This document shows positions 7,501 to 14,545 of a DNA stretch of 16,629 nucleotides, in pieces (position 1 is the first letter of the stretch; every line of letters begins with the position of its first letter). The notes under the pieces are model-generated. The model did not search any database, was not told where the DNA came from, and saw only the letters and a program-made list of their open reading frames with translations. The stretch is from Clostridiales bacterium. Lineage in GTDB: Bacteria > Bacillota > Clostridia > Oscillospirales > Acutalibacteraceae. The position numbers and the translations under genes were made by a program. The stretch covers positions 1 to 16,629 of the forward strand of contig DXYG01000057.1 in the NCBI GenBank assembly GCA_019415925.1, read 5' to 3'.

Positions 7501-8599
7501 ATTTGGCTTATTTAGTACTGATGAAACAGAGTTTACAGAAGAAACTGCAATTTTAACATCTGAATCAAATAAGGAAGGAATCTTCACTTTTGAAAATGTG
7601 CCTTACGGCGAATATATTGTCCGTGAATTAAAGCCTGCCGAGGGTTATCTGCCGAATGAAGAAAACTATCAGGTAACAATTTCCGAGAATGATGAAATTA
7701 TTGAAATAACAGTCGAGAACGATAAAATACCTGAACTCGGAACAACTGCAACCATTGACGGCAAAAAGGAAGTCGGCGCAACAGAAGTGTTTACACTTGA
7801 AGATGTTGTAGAGTACAAGCACCTTGTACCCGGCAAGGAGTATACGGTTAAGGGCGTTCTTATGGATAAGGCAACAGGAAAAGAGTTGTTGATTGACGGC
7901 AAGAAAATCACCTCTGAAGCTACATTCACACCCAAAGAACCATCAGGCGAAGTCATTGTTTTCTTTAAATTTGATGCAGGATATATCAAGAAAGGTACAG
8001 ACATTGTCGTTTTTGAAAACCTTTACAGCGAGGATAAAGAGCTTGCAACACACGCAGATATTGAGGACGTTGGTCAAACCGTAACCGTTAAAATCCCGAA
8101 AATCGGAACAAAAGCAAGCATTGACGGCAAAAAGGAATTTACAGCTAACGGTGACATCACCATTGACGATGTTGTTTTCTACAAAAACCTCACAGCAGGA
8201 AAAGAATACACAATCAGCGGTGCGCTTATGGACAAGTCAACCGGAAAAGCATTCCTTGTTGACGGAAAGGAAGTTACTTCTGAGGTTACATTTACACCCG
8301 AAACAGCAGACGGTGAAGTAACAGTATCATTCACTTTTGACGGCTCTGTAATTACCAAAGATACAGAAATTGTTGTGTTTGAAACTCTCTACCGAGATGA
8401 AACGGAAATTGCCGTACACGCTGACATTGAAGATGAGGATCAGACAGTAATAATTTATCCACAGCCCGAACCTGAAAAGCCGCAGACAGGCGACAATTCA
8501 AATCTCGGTTTTTATATCGGCTTAGGTTCTGTTGCTGTCGGCAGTTTAATTGCATTTCTCATCATTAAATTCAAGAAGAAAGATGAGGACGATGAATAA
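4523..8599 (+). CDS. Sortase-anchored adhesin: thioester domain, Cna-B/SpaA repeats, VaFE repeats
   Basis: A 1358-residue surface protein, probably the adhesin that attaches the donor to other cells or host surfaces. The start is ATG 4523, eight bases after AAAGGA; the frame opens earlier, but the signal peptide begins here (residues 1 to about 35, ending near VSAAS). Residues 60-230 look like a thioester domain: YCIEPG with Cys87 and TQLIVWEF with Gln146, the Cys-Gln pair that forms a reactive internal thioester in Gram-positive adhesins. From about 314 to 1066 there are seven Cna-B/SpaA-like modules with repeated KxDAETG, YGxY and E.xAPxGY-type motifs, normally cross-linked by Lys-Asn isopeptide bonds. 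Two VaFE-type repeats follow (about 1069-1190 and 1191-1312). The C-terminus has KPQTG (1319-1323), a membrane segment and a KFKKKDEDDE tail, a sortase signal. The class B sortase at 11146 is the likely partner. It shares TAATG with the next gene. Confidence 0.93.
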   Translation: MTNLIKNKKFTRITALLLAVTVIFGTMFALPVSAASGDKVTITFDYCYDSTGNIIKFQQTTVSDGYTVGTVGEELCKIFADGKEAYCIEPGHTLYSGNTLTEDGSTVWKNLGSAKQKAINLALLYGKPGSGKSLSGTEDQKWVATQLIVWEFVSGCRSTSEGYKCTNTKFIDGICAGGANPGVKSVYNAISKSLSNYSIVPSFASAIASKAETYEMKYSDGKYTLTLTDSNNILSDFSFEKTGGVSASVSGNKLTLTSSNPVNDAVTFNSAKSMPSVGNTTLIPYGDAILQDVITGVENDADPIRAYFKVKTSSGNLKLVKTSEDGNVANIEFTVKGDGYSKTVKTNSKGEFKLTDLVPGKYTVTENTPNKYAEQKSKTVNIESGKAATVTFKNVLKKWNLTVTKTDAETKSAQGDATLAGAVYGIYNNGKLVDKYTTDKNGSFTTSYYVCGDNWTLKEIEPSEGYLLDETEYHIGAEAKKYTLENNSISMGVTEDILKGKISIIKHTDDGSTKIETPEKGAEFQVYLKSAGNYSKAKETERDTLVCDEYGFAETKYLPYGTYTVHQTKGWNGTEFIADFDVFVNEDGKTHKYLINNASLESYVKIVKVDAETGKQIPYAGAGFQIYDSDGNKVTMKYTYPTVTEIDTFYTNIDGFLITPETLSYGKGYSVVEVQAPYGYIIDSTPVYFDITAENTSEENGVTIVKTEKKNTPQKGTITVEKTGEIFSNVTAIGDGYTDVNGNDVALPTIYQPEYSVNGLAGAVFEIYADEDITTPDGTVRVKKDELVATLKTNTKGTATSKQLYLGKYRVVETVAPYGTVINPEPHTVELTYSGQNEKLTNTSTSFTNDRQKVQIDLTKILEQNEKFNIGSNDEILNVSYGLYANEDLKAANGTVIPKDGLLEIINCDEKGKAQFTTDIPIGSYYVKEISTDNHYILSDKKYPVVFEYAGQNTATVHISINDDEPIINDIIYSTIKGLKINRETGEKIAGALFGLFSTDETEFTEETAILTSESNKEGIFTFENVPYGEYIVRELKPAEGYLPNEENYQVTISENDEIIEITVENDKIPELGTTATIDGKKEVGATEVFTLEDVVEYKHLVPGKEYTVKGVLMDKATGKELLIDGKKITSEATFTPKEPSGEVIVFFKFDAGYIKKGTDIVVFENLYSEDKELATHADIEDVGQTVTVKIPKIGTKASIDGKKEFTANGDITIDDVVFYKNLTAGKEYTISGALMDKSTGKAFLVDGKEVTSEVTFTPETADGEVTVSFTFDGSVITKDTEIVVFETLYRDETEIAVHADIEDEDQTVIIYPQPEPEKPQTGDNSNLGFYIGLGSVAVGSLIAFLIIKFKKKDEDDE
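7728..8457 (+). repeat. Two tandem VaFE-type coding repeats
   Basis: Two units of about 365 bases (7728-8094 and 8095-8457) encode parallel proteins. Each begins with IG/LG-T-x-A-x-IDGKKE, continues through GKEYT, LMDK-TGK, IDGKxxTSE and FTP, and ends in IVVFE-LY and HADIED. The segment encoding IDGKKE is identical or nearly so in both, which makes it a likely site for unit gain or loss by recombination. Confidence 0.8.
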
Positions 8600-8949
8600 T
8601 GCACAGGGCGTATATCTGTTCGCCTTTGGGCGGAAATGTATCTGCAAATATTGAAAATGCAAAACGATATGCCCGATATGCGTTAGAATGCGGTATGGCT
8701 CCGTTCATACCGCATTTTTACGCCTTGATTTTGAATGATGACGATGAAGAAGAAAGAAACCTCGGAATGCTTGCCGGACTTTCAATGCTTTGGGTGTGTG
8801 ATGCGGTCTGGGTTTTCGGTGATGAAATAACCGAGGGTATGAAAACAGAGATTCGCTTTGCCGAAAAGCTGAACATCAAAGTCAGATATATATCGGAGAA
8901 TGAGTTAAGAAAATCGGAGGTAAAAAATGATAAAATCAAGAAAAATTAA
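8599..8949 (+). CDS. DUF4406-family protein (nucleoside deoxyribosyltransferase-like fold)
   Basis: A 116-residue cytosolic protein. AYICSPLGGNVSANIENAKRYARY at the N-terminus, PFIPHFY, and the late DAVWVFGDEITEGMKTEIRFAEKL match the pattern of DUF4406 proteins, which share a Rossmann-like fold with nucleoside 2-deoxyribosyltransferases. The biochemical role of this family on ICEs is not known to me. Its ATG shares one base with the adhesin stop (TAATG) and has only a weak ribosome binding site, so it is probably translated by coupling. Its 3' end overlaps the next gene by 23 bases. The tail after residue 105 is Lys-rich because it shares sequence with that gene's SD and start. Confidence 0.8.
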   Translation: MHRAYICSPLGGNVSANIENAKRYARYALECGMAPFIPHFYALILNDDDEEERNLGMLAGLSMLWVCDAVWVFGDEITEGMKTEIRFAEKLNIKVRYISENELRKSEVKNDKIKKN

Positions 8950-9271
8950 GTTATTGAAGTGGTTGGCAGGAATATCAGTAATACTGTTAATGATTGGAAT
9001 TTCGGCAGTACCGGTCTTTGCCGCAGGAGATGTATCATCAGCAATCGAAAGCACATGGACATCGGCTCAAACACAGATTAAAAATGTTGTAAACAATGTT
9101 GTCTTTCCTGCTGTAGATATGATTCTTGCTATACTTTTCTTTGTAAAACTCGCAACGGCGTATATGGATTACCGCAAGCACGGACAATTTGAGTTCACCG
9201 CGCCGGCAATACTTTTCGGCTGTCTGGTGTTTTCGTTGACTGCACCGCTATACATCTGGACGATACTCTGA
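8927..9271 (+). CDS. DUF3852-like small membrane protein of the conjugation machinery
   Basis: A 114-residue membrane protein with a basic N-terminus, a first hydrophobic segment (about 12-33) ending PVFAAGD that looks like a cleavable signal, and two further hydrophobic segments (VVFPAVDMILAILFFVKL and AILFGCLVFSLTAPLYIW). The signal-like start, small size and two transmembrane helices resemble VirB2-type pilins, and the sequence matches what I recall of DUF3852, found next to T4SS genes in Tn1549-like elements. The start is ATG 8927 with CGGAGG at 8915-8920; it overlaps the DUF4406 gene by 23 bases. A pilin or channel role is inference from topology and position. Confidence 0.8.
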   Translation: MIKSRKIKLLKWLAGISVILLMIGISAVPVFAAGDVSSAIESTWTSAQTQIKNVVNNVVFPAVDMILAILFFVKLATAYMDYRKHGQFEFTAPAILFGCLVFSLTAPLYIWTIL

Positions 9272-9284
9272 TAACAATAAAAAC

Positions 9285-9316
9285 AAGGCTGTTGTGTTGA
9301 ATCATAACAGCCTTTT
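9285..9316 (+). terminator. Terminator-like hairpin between DUF3852-like and TrbL-like genes
   Basis: A 12-bp stem (9285-9296 with 9303-9314, one G-T pair) with a 6-base loop is followed by a short T run (9313-9316). It begins 13 bases after one stop codon and ends only two bases before the GAGGTGA ribosome binding site of the next gene. Confidence 0.6.
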
Positions 9317-9321
9317 GCGAG

Positions 9322-10263
9322 GTGATTTATATTTTTGATTGGATAGGTGACTTCATCGGTGGAATCGGCAGTGCCATAGGCGGTGTGTTTGATTACCTCG
9401 GTGAACAAATCTCAAACGCTATATGGAACACAATGCTTCAGTGGTTCTATGAAACGATTTACAACGCTGTTGCAGACTTCTTCACGATGATGGGAAATAT
9501 GGGAGCAGATGTGTTTGACCTTGAATGGGTGCAGGCGACAATAAACCTATTTACGCTTTTCGGCTGGGCATTGTTCGTCGCAGGAACGGTCGTCGCCGTA
9601 TTTGATGTGGCTGTTGAATATCAGAACGGCAGAGCGAATATCAAAACAACAGCAATAAATGTCTTAAAAGGTTTCTTTGCCTGTTCGCTGTTCGGCGTTG
9701 TGCCTGTGGAGCTGTACAAGTTCTGCATCAGCCTGCAAAACACATTTTCAAAGGATTTGTCATCCATAATGGCGGGACAGCAAAGTATTGATTTAGCAGG
9801 ACAAAGCACAAGTGTTTTAGAAGGTAGTTTTTCAGTATCAATACAAACAACATTCGGACTTCTCAATTTGCTATGTATGATAGCCTTTGCCTACTGCGTA
9901 ATAAAAATCTTTTTTGCCAACATCAAGCGTGGAGGGATTCTGCTAATTCAGATGTCGGTAGGTGCGCTGTATATGTTCAGCGTTCCGAGAGGTTATCAGG
10001 ACGGCTTTAATCAGTGGATGAAACAGATAGCAGCACTATGCCTGACGGCATTTATGCAGACAACTCTTCTGTTCCTCGGTTTGCTGACCTTCCCCGGCAA
10101 TATGCTTTTGGGACTTGGAATAATGCTTGCATCAAACGAAGTGCCGAGAATTGCACAGCAGTTCGGACTTGATTCATCAGTTAAGGTAAATATGACGAGC
10201 ATTGTTCACGCAACTACAACTGCCGTTAATCTGACGAGAAGTGTTGCGAGGGCGGCTAAATGA
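9322..10263 (+). CDS. TrbL/VirB6-like polytopic conjugation channel protein
   Basis: A 313-residue integral membrane protein of the kind annotated as TrbL family in Tn1549-like ICEs, a probable inner-membrane component of the DNA transfer channel. It has a Gly-rich N-terminus (DWIGDFIGGIGSAIGGVFDY), an aromatic stretch (TMLQWFYETIYNAVADFFTMM), and about five to six hydrophobic segments (for example FTLFGWALFVAGTVVAVFDV and LLNLLCMIAFAYCVIKIFF), ending in a basic tail (NLTRSVARAAK). GTG 9322 is the outermost possible start but lies inside the SD GAGGTGA (9319-9325). ATT at 9331, six bases after the SD and in frame, is positioned like a real start and would give 310 residues. The stop is followed by a DNA segment bearing the SD of the next gene. 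Confidence 0.85.
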   Translation: MIYIFDWIGDFIGGIGSAIGGVFDYLGEQISNAIWNTMLQWFYETIYNAVADFFTMMGNMGADVFDLEWVQATINLFTLFGWALFVAGTVVAVFDVAVEYQNGRANIKTTAINVLKGFFACSLFGVVPVELYKFCISLQNTFSKDLSSIMAGQQSIDLAGQSTSVLEGSFSVSIQTTFGLLNLLCMIAFAYCVIKIFFANIKRGGILLIQMSVGALYMFSVPRGYQDGFNQWMKQIAALCLTAFMQTTLLFLGLLTFPGNMLLGLGIMLASNEVPRIAQQFGLDSSVKVNMTSIVHATTTAVNLTRSVARAAK

Positions 10264-10283
10264 ATGAAAGGAGTTTAAAGATT

Positions 10284-10556
10284 ATGACAACTTATCTATA
10301 TCCACAGAATCTCAAAGCTACCGCCAACCTGTGGTTGTGGAGCTTGCGGGATTTTGCAATAATGAGCATAGCGCTTTTATTATCAATCCTTATACTTGCA
10401 CAGACGAGGATAATAGTACCGCTTGCAGTAACACTCTGCTTCGGCTTTTTGTCAATACGACTTGAAGATACAACCATTCTGGACTTTATCCGCTATGCTG
10501 TGAAGTATTTTATATCAACTCAACAGACTTATTTTTGGGCAGAAAGGGGCAAATAA
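10284..10556 (+). CDS. VirB3/PrgI-like small membrane protein
   Basis: A 90-residue protein with two close hydrophobic segments (DFAIMSIALLLSILILA and IIVPLAVTLCFGFLSI) and an aromatic C-terminus (FIRYAVKYFISTQQTYFWAE). This size, topology and position, directly upstream of VirB4-type genes, fit the VirB3/PrgI/TcpE group, which links the channel to its ATPase. The start is ATG 10284, ten bases after GAAAGGAG (10267-10273); an ATG at 10260 overlapping the previous stop has no ribosome binding site. It directly abuts the next gene. Family membership rests on topology and position more than on a distinctive motif. Confidence 0.78.
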   Translation: MTTYLYPQNLKATANLWLWSLRDFAIMSIALLLSILILAQTRIIVPLAVTLCFGFLSIRLEDTTILDFIRYAVKYFISTQQTYFWAERGK

Positions 10557-11159
10557 ATGAAAAACAAGCAAAAGAAAACAAAGCAAAAAGGCAAATCGGT
10601 TCAGGAATTGCTGGGCATAAAAACCTTTACGAAAAACGGATTAAAGGTCGGCAAAGAAGAACTCATTTTCTATATGGTTCAGCCAACAAATATTTCTGTT
10701 CTGTCGCACACGAATATTGAAATTAAGGTGCGGCACCTGATGATGGTGCTTTCTGCTGTGCCGGATATTGAAATTACCTGTACCGATTCCTGCGAGTGCT
10801 TCGATACGAACAAAAGCTATATCAAGAGCAGGATTGAAGCTGAACAGAATGAAAAGGTCAGAAGGATTCTTAACAAGGATTTGGATTTTCTCGACAGCAT
10901 TCAGACCGAAACCTCAACTGCAAGGCAGTTTCTGTTCATTGCAAGGTGTAAATCTTCAAAATCAGAAAATGTTTTGCAGAAAGCAAACAGAGTTGAGAAG
11001 ATTATATCCGATCAGGGATTTGAAGTAACCCGAATGAAGAAAGCAGACATCAAGCGGTTTCTTGCAATTTACTTTGAAGCAAGTATGAACGGCGATTTAA
11101 TGCCCGACTATGACGGCGAGCAGTATTTTGAAAAGGAGCAGACCTATGAAGAAGCATAA
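10557..11159 (+). CDS. Conjugation protein resembling a VirB4 N-terminal module
   Basis: A 200-residue protein with a very basic N-terminus (KNKQKKTKQKGK) and no membrane segment. LGIKTFTKNGLKVGKEELIFYMVQPTNISVLS and a later ATARQ-like patch (TSTARQFLFIARCK) recall the beta-rich N-terminal region that precedes the ATPase domain in TraC/VirB4-type proteins, and proteins annotated simply as conjugal transfer protein at this position in Tn1549-like elements. It has no Walker motifs. It probably works with the VirB4 ATPase encoded two genes downstream, at the cytosolic face of the channel. The start is ATG 10557 after GAAAGGGG; its end overlaps the sortase start by 14 bases. The functional link is inferred. 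Confidence 0.75.
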   Translation: MKNKQKKTKQKGKSVQELLGIKTFTKNGLKVGKEELIFYMVQPTNISVLSHTNIEIKVRHLMMVLSAVPDIEITCTDSCECFDTNKSYIKSRIEAEQNEKVRRILNKDLDFLDSIQTETSTARQFLFIARCKSSKSENVLQKANRVEKIISDQGFEVTRMKKADIKRFLAIYFEASMNGDLMPDYDGEQYFEKEQTYEEA

Positions 11160-11964
11160 AGGGAAAATCCAAATGGGAATTGTGATAGGCATATTTTCTG
11201 TAATTATAATTGCCTGTCTGATTTCAATATTTTCAAGGCTCTATGCCGAAAACAAGGAAAAGGAAGAATTCAGGCAGCTTGCGGAAATTGTTACTGAGGA
11301 AACAACAGATACAACCATTGAAGAAACAGTAAGAAAACCAAATCTGTTAAAAGTCAGTGATTGTGGTAATGGTGTTCAAGAAGAATCGCCTATGTATTCC
11401 TCAACCTATTACGAACCTCATTCAATATCAGAACTCATTTCAATGAATTCCGAATGCTTCGGATGGATAAGCATGTCAGGAACAAATATCAATTATCCTG
11501 TTATGCACACACCAAGCAATCCGCAGAAGTATCTGAATAAAAACTTTTACGGCGAGTACAGCTATAGCGGTACACCGTTTCTGGACAGCAGATGTTCTGC
11601 TGACAGTACAAATTTAATCATATACGGTCATCATATGAATAACGGCACAATGTTTGCAGACCTCTGCAACTATACCGACAATTCTTACTTTACAGAGCAT
11701 CCGACAGTTGTGCTTGAAACGAAAGACGGGGCATTTTTATACTCCGTCTTTTCTGTTATGAAAGTAAAATCCGATGATGATTGGTACAGATTCACAACAG
11801 CAGGAACTGAAAAATCATATGAAAAGAAAATATCGTATGCAAAAGAGAAATCCATATACGACACAGATATCACACCTGTTTACGGTCAGCAAATTTTAAC
11901 GCTTTCAACCTGTTACGGATACAATCAGGATGACCGCATACTTGTTTTGGCGGTACTAAATTAA
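11146..11964 (+). CDS. srtB: Class B sortase
   Basis: A 272-residue membrane-anchored cysteine transpeptidase that would join C-terminal sorting signals of surface proteins to the cell wall. Residues 7-28 form an N-terminal membrane anchor, giving an N-in, catalytic-domain-out topology typical of class B. The catalytic domain begins near SELISMNSECFGWISM and has His162 (IYGHHM), Cys256 (LSTCYG) and Arg264 (DDRILVLA), the complete sortase triad. The start is ATG 11146, seven bases after AAAAGGAG; the upstream extension of the open frame overlaps the previous gene in another frame. The obvious substrate in the window is the adhesin with KPQTG. Its place between T4SS genes suggests surface display is built together with the mating machinery. 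The symbol denotes the class, not a one-to-one orthologue. Confidence 0.93.
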   Translation: MKKHKGKIQMGIVIGIFSVIIIACLISIFSRLYAENKEKEEFRQLAEIVTEETTDTTIEETVRKPNLLKVSDCGNGVQEESPMYSSTYYEPHSISELISMNSECFGWISMSGTNINYPVMHTPSNPQKYLNKNFYGEYSYSGTPFLDSRCSADSTNLIIYGHHMNNGTMFADLCNYTDNSYFTEHPTVVLETKDGAFLYSVFSVMKVKSDDDWYRFTTAGTEKSYEKKISYAKEKSIYDTDITPVYGQQILTLSTCYGYNQDDRILVLAVLN

Positions 11965-11978
11965 AGGGGGTAAAAATT

Positions 11979-13817
11979 ATGGGACTATTCAAAAGAAAAA
12001 CAAAGGTGCTCACACCCGAGCAGGCAGAAGAAATCTACACAAAGGATTTCTTTGATATGATTCTGCCGTCAACAATTAAGTTTTTTACCGATTATTACAT
12101 TGTCGGCGACTCATACCGCAGTGTATGGGCAGTCAGAGAATATCCGCCGTCAACTGAAGAACAGGCAATACTCTCACAACTTGCAGACAGAAACGGAGTT
12201 ACTCTCCGCATATATCACAGACTTGTTGAGAGTATGGAACAGCGTAAAATCATACAGAATGCCACACGCAAAAACAAGCTCAAGTCAAGCGGTAACGATG
12301 TAAATGAAACAATAGAAGCACAGGGCAACTTGCAGGATGTTGTCACCCTTATGGCAAACTTACGAAAAAACAAAGAACCGTTATTGCATTGCTCCGTGTT
12401 CATAGAGCTTAAAGCCAAAAGCAAACAGAAATTAAAGGAGTTACAGACTGATATTGCGATGGAGCTGACACGCTCCAAAATTGAAGTTGACAGATTAACG
12501 CTAAGGCAGAAAGAAGGCTTTTTGTCTGTAAATCCCATAGGTTCAAATCAGTTCGGAAGTTTATATGAAAGAGTGTTGCCTGCCTCATCTGTTGCAAACT
12601 TGTTCCCGTTCAACTTTTCAGGTAAGACCGATCCCAACGGCTTGTACATTGGCAGAGATAAATACGGAACTAATATCCTTGTTGACTTTGACCGCAGGAC
12701 AGAGGACAAAACTACATCAAACATCCTTATTCTCGGAAACTCAGGTCAGGGTAAATCATATTTATTGAAACTCATCCTTACAAACATTCGTGAAAGCGGA
12801 AAGAAAATCTTATGCCTAGATCCTGAAGCCGAGTACGAGGATCTGACAAATGCCCTCGGCGGTTGCTACATTGATTTTATGTCGGGCAAATACAAAATCA
12901 ATCCCCTTGAGCCAAAAGCGTGGAATGACGGTCAGGACGAACTTGACAAAGACGCACCGCCTGCATTTAACAAAGTTACCCGATTATCACAGCACATTGC
13001 ATTCTTGAAAGACTTTTTCAGAACCTACAAGGATTTCACAGACGCACAGCTTGATACAATCGAAATTCTGCTTATGAAGCTGTACGCACGATTCGGCATT
13101 ACAGACACGACAGATTACAGCACAAAGAAACCGTCCGACTTTCCTGTTATGTCTGACTTTTATGACTTGTGCGAGGAAGAATATATGACCTACGACCACA
13201 AAAGAAAATATCTCTACACCGAAGAAATTTTGCAGGAGGTTTGTCTGGGTATTCATTCAATGTGTGTCGGTTCTGAAAGTAAATACTTCAACGGTCACAC
13301 GAACATTACAGATGATAAATTTCTGTGTTTCGGAGTTAAGGGTTTGCTTGACACTAACAAAAGGCTCAAAGACGCAATGCTTTTTAATATCCTTTCATAT
13401 ATGTCAAACAAGCTCCTCGGCGAGGGAAACACCGTTGCATCAATAGACGAGCTCTATTTGTTTTTGTCTAACCTCACAGCCATTGAGTATATCCGCAACG
13501 CAATGAAGCGTGTACGAAAGAAAGATTCAGCTGTTATACTCGCCTCACAGAATGTCGAGGATTTCCTGATTCAAAATGTCAAGGAATATACAAAGCCCTT
13601 ATTCTCAATTCCAACTCATCACTTCTTATTCTTCCCCGGCAATATCAATCCTAAAGATTTTCAGGATGCACTGATGGTTGAACCGAACGAATACGATTTA
13701 ATAAAATTCGGTGAGCGTGGCACTTGTCTGTATAGGTGCGGAAACGAGAGGTATTTGCTTCTTGTTCAGGCTCCCGAATACAAAGCCGAAATTTTCGGAA
13801 GTGCAGGTGGAAGATAA
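11979..13817 (+). CDS. VirB4-type conjugation ATPase
   Basis: A 612-residue cytosolic ATPase of the VirB4/TraC/ConE group that powers assembly and substrate transfer in type IV secretion. An N-terminal beta-rich region (to about 230) precedes the motor domain. Walker A is GNSGQGKS (residues 253-260), followed by the typical LDPEAEYEDL strand. Walker B is ASIDEL with Asp490-Glu491, and ASQNVEDFL is a conserved sensor-like motif after it. The length is normal for the family in Gram-positive ICEs. The start is ATG 11979 with AAAGGGGG nine bases upstream and 14 bases after the sortase stop, so the genes are co-transcribed. All key motifs are intact. Confidence 0.95.
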   Translation: MGLFKRKTKVLTPEQAEEIYTKDFFDMILPSTIKFFTDYYIVGDSYRSVWAVREYPPSTEEQAILSQLADRNGVTLRIYHRLVESMEQRKIIQNATRKNKLKSSGNDVNETIEAQGNLQDVVTLMANLRKNKEPLLHCSVFIELKAKSKQKLKELQTDIAMELTRSKIEVDRLTLRQKEGFLSVNPIGSNQFGSLYERVLPASSVANLFPFNFSGKTDPNGLYIGRDKYGTNILVDFDRRTEDKTTSNILILGNSGQGKSYLLKLILTNIRESGKKILCLDPEAEYEDLTNALGGCYIDFMSGKYKINPLEPKAWNDGQDELDKDAPPAFNKVTRLSQHIAFLKDFFRTYKDFTDAQLDTIEILLMKLYARFGITDTTDYSTKKPSDFPVMSDFYDLCEEEYMTYDHKRKYLYTEEILQEVCLGIHSMCVGSESKYFNGHTNITDDKFLCFGVKGLLDTNKRLKDAMLFNILSYMSNKLLGEGNTVASIDELYLFLSNLTAIEYIRNAMKRVRKKDSAVILASQNVEDFLIQNVKEYTKPLFSIPTHHFLFFPGNINPKDFQDALMVEPNEYDLIKFGERGTCLYRCGNERYLLLVQAPEYKAEIFGSAGGR

Positions 13818-13826
13818 AATTTTGAA

Positions 13827-13855
13827 TAGACAGAATTTTAAAATTGTGGTATGAT
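13827..13855 (+). promoter_or_regulatory. Extended -10 promoter with palindromic operator for the XRE gene
   Basis: TAGACA (13827-13832) and TATGAT (13850-13855) are 17 bases apart, and TGG directly before the -10 makes an extended -10 element. A perfect 12-base palindrome, AATTTTAAAATT (13834-13845), fills most of the spacer and is a plausible operator for the XRE protein encoded downstream. The leader to the start codon would be about 100 bases. Confidence 0.6.
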
Positions 13856-13959
13856 AATTATAAAATAACAGGTTAATAAATTGATATTTGACACATTCTC
13901 TGTTTGTGGGGAAGAATTCTCATAACCGTTGATGTACCATATTTTCGGAGGTGAACGTC

Positions 13960-14454
13960 ATGGATCAAATAAAAATCGGTAAATTTATTGCTACGCTTCG
14001 TCGGCAGAGCGGACTAACTCAAGAGAAGCTCGGAGAGAAAATTGGTGTAACAAACAAAACAATATCTCGCTGGGAAAATGGTAACTATATGCCAGACATT
14101 GAAATGCTCCAACTACTTGCAAAGGAATTTAATGTTAGCATAAATGAATTGTTGGCTGGACAAAAGATGTCAGACGAAGAGTTTCGGAAAAATGCAGATG
14201 AAAACATAATTGCTGTTTCAAAAGAAAGTGCATTCTCGTTTGAGGAAAGAAAAGCATATTTCAAAAAGAAATGGCGTAAGGAGCATATATCACTTTTTGT
14301 TGTTTTATTGTTAATTCTAATTGTCGCTTTTGTATTGCCATTTGTTGTCAGTAAACCATGGTTTGTTGGATTAGTGCCATTGATAGCATTTATTGAATAT
14401 GGTTACCAGAATAACAGAATGATGATTTATGTAGAAAACTGTCTTTATAAGTGA
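13960..14454 (+). CDS. Membrane-anchored XRE-family (HTH_3) regulator
   Basis: A 164-residue protein. Residues 6-66 are a Cro/C1-type helix-turn-helix: IGKFIATLRRQSGLTQEKLG, then VTNKTISRWENGNYMPD and LAKEFNVSINELLAG. After a charged linker, two hydrophobic segments (about 110-130 and 135-150) should place it in the membrane. HTH proteins with C-terminal membrane helices are common in Clostridia and often respond to membrane or cell-wall signals. The start is ATG 13960 after CGGAGGTGA; the in-frame GTG 13951 lies inside that SD. Unlike its neighbours it has its own promoter, a long A/T-rich leader and no overlap with flanking genes, and it separates VirB4 from the C40 hydrolase. It therefore looks like an independent insertion or a local switch. 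Its target is unknown; it may repress itself through the palindrome in its promoter. Confidence 0.88.
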   Translation: MDQIKIGKFIATLRRQSGLTQEKLGEKIGVTNKTISRWENGNYMPDIEMLQLLAKEFNVSINELLAGQKMSDEEFRKNADENIIAVSKESAFSFEERKAYFKKKWRKEHISLFVVLLLILIVAFVLPFVVSKPWFVGLVPLIAFIEYGYQNNRMMIYVENCLYK

Positions 14455-14503
14455 GATAGTCAATATCCTGTTTAAGATTATTTTTACAATTAAAAAATAT
14501 TAT

Positions 14504-14545
14504 AATCCGATTGATTTTCTCAAATGAATCTCAATCGGATTTTTT
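14504..14545 (+). terminator. Intrinsic terminator after the XRE gene
   Basis: AATCCGATTGA (14504-14514) pairs with TCAATCGGATT (14531-14541) in a perfect 11-bp stem with a 16-base loop, ending in six T residues (14540-14545). It lies 50 bases after the XRE stop and eight bases before the GGAGGTGA of the C40 hydrolase gene. Confidence 0.82.

Noticed and set aside
7669..8004. Reverse-strand open frame of 111 codons inside the adhesin gene
   Set aside because: There is no ribosome binding site or recognisable product, and it lies opposite a well-supported VaFE coding region.
13816..13845. Terminator after VirB4
   Set aside because: Only A/T palindromes are present (AAAATTTT, AATTTTAAAATT). 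There is no GC-containing stem with a T-tract, so these fit a promoter and operator better.
13888..13916. TTGACA at 13888 as a second promoter for the XRE gene
   Set aside because: The -35 is perfect, but the sequence 17 bases later (GAAGAA) is not a -10 and no alternative fits at 16-18 bases.
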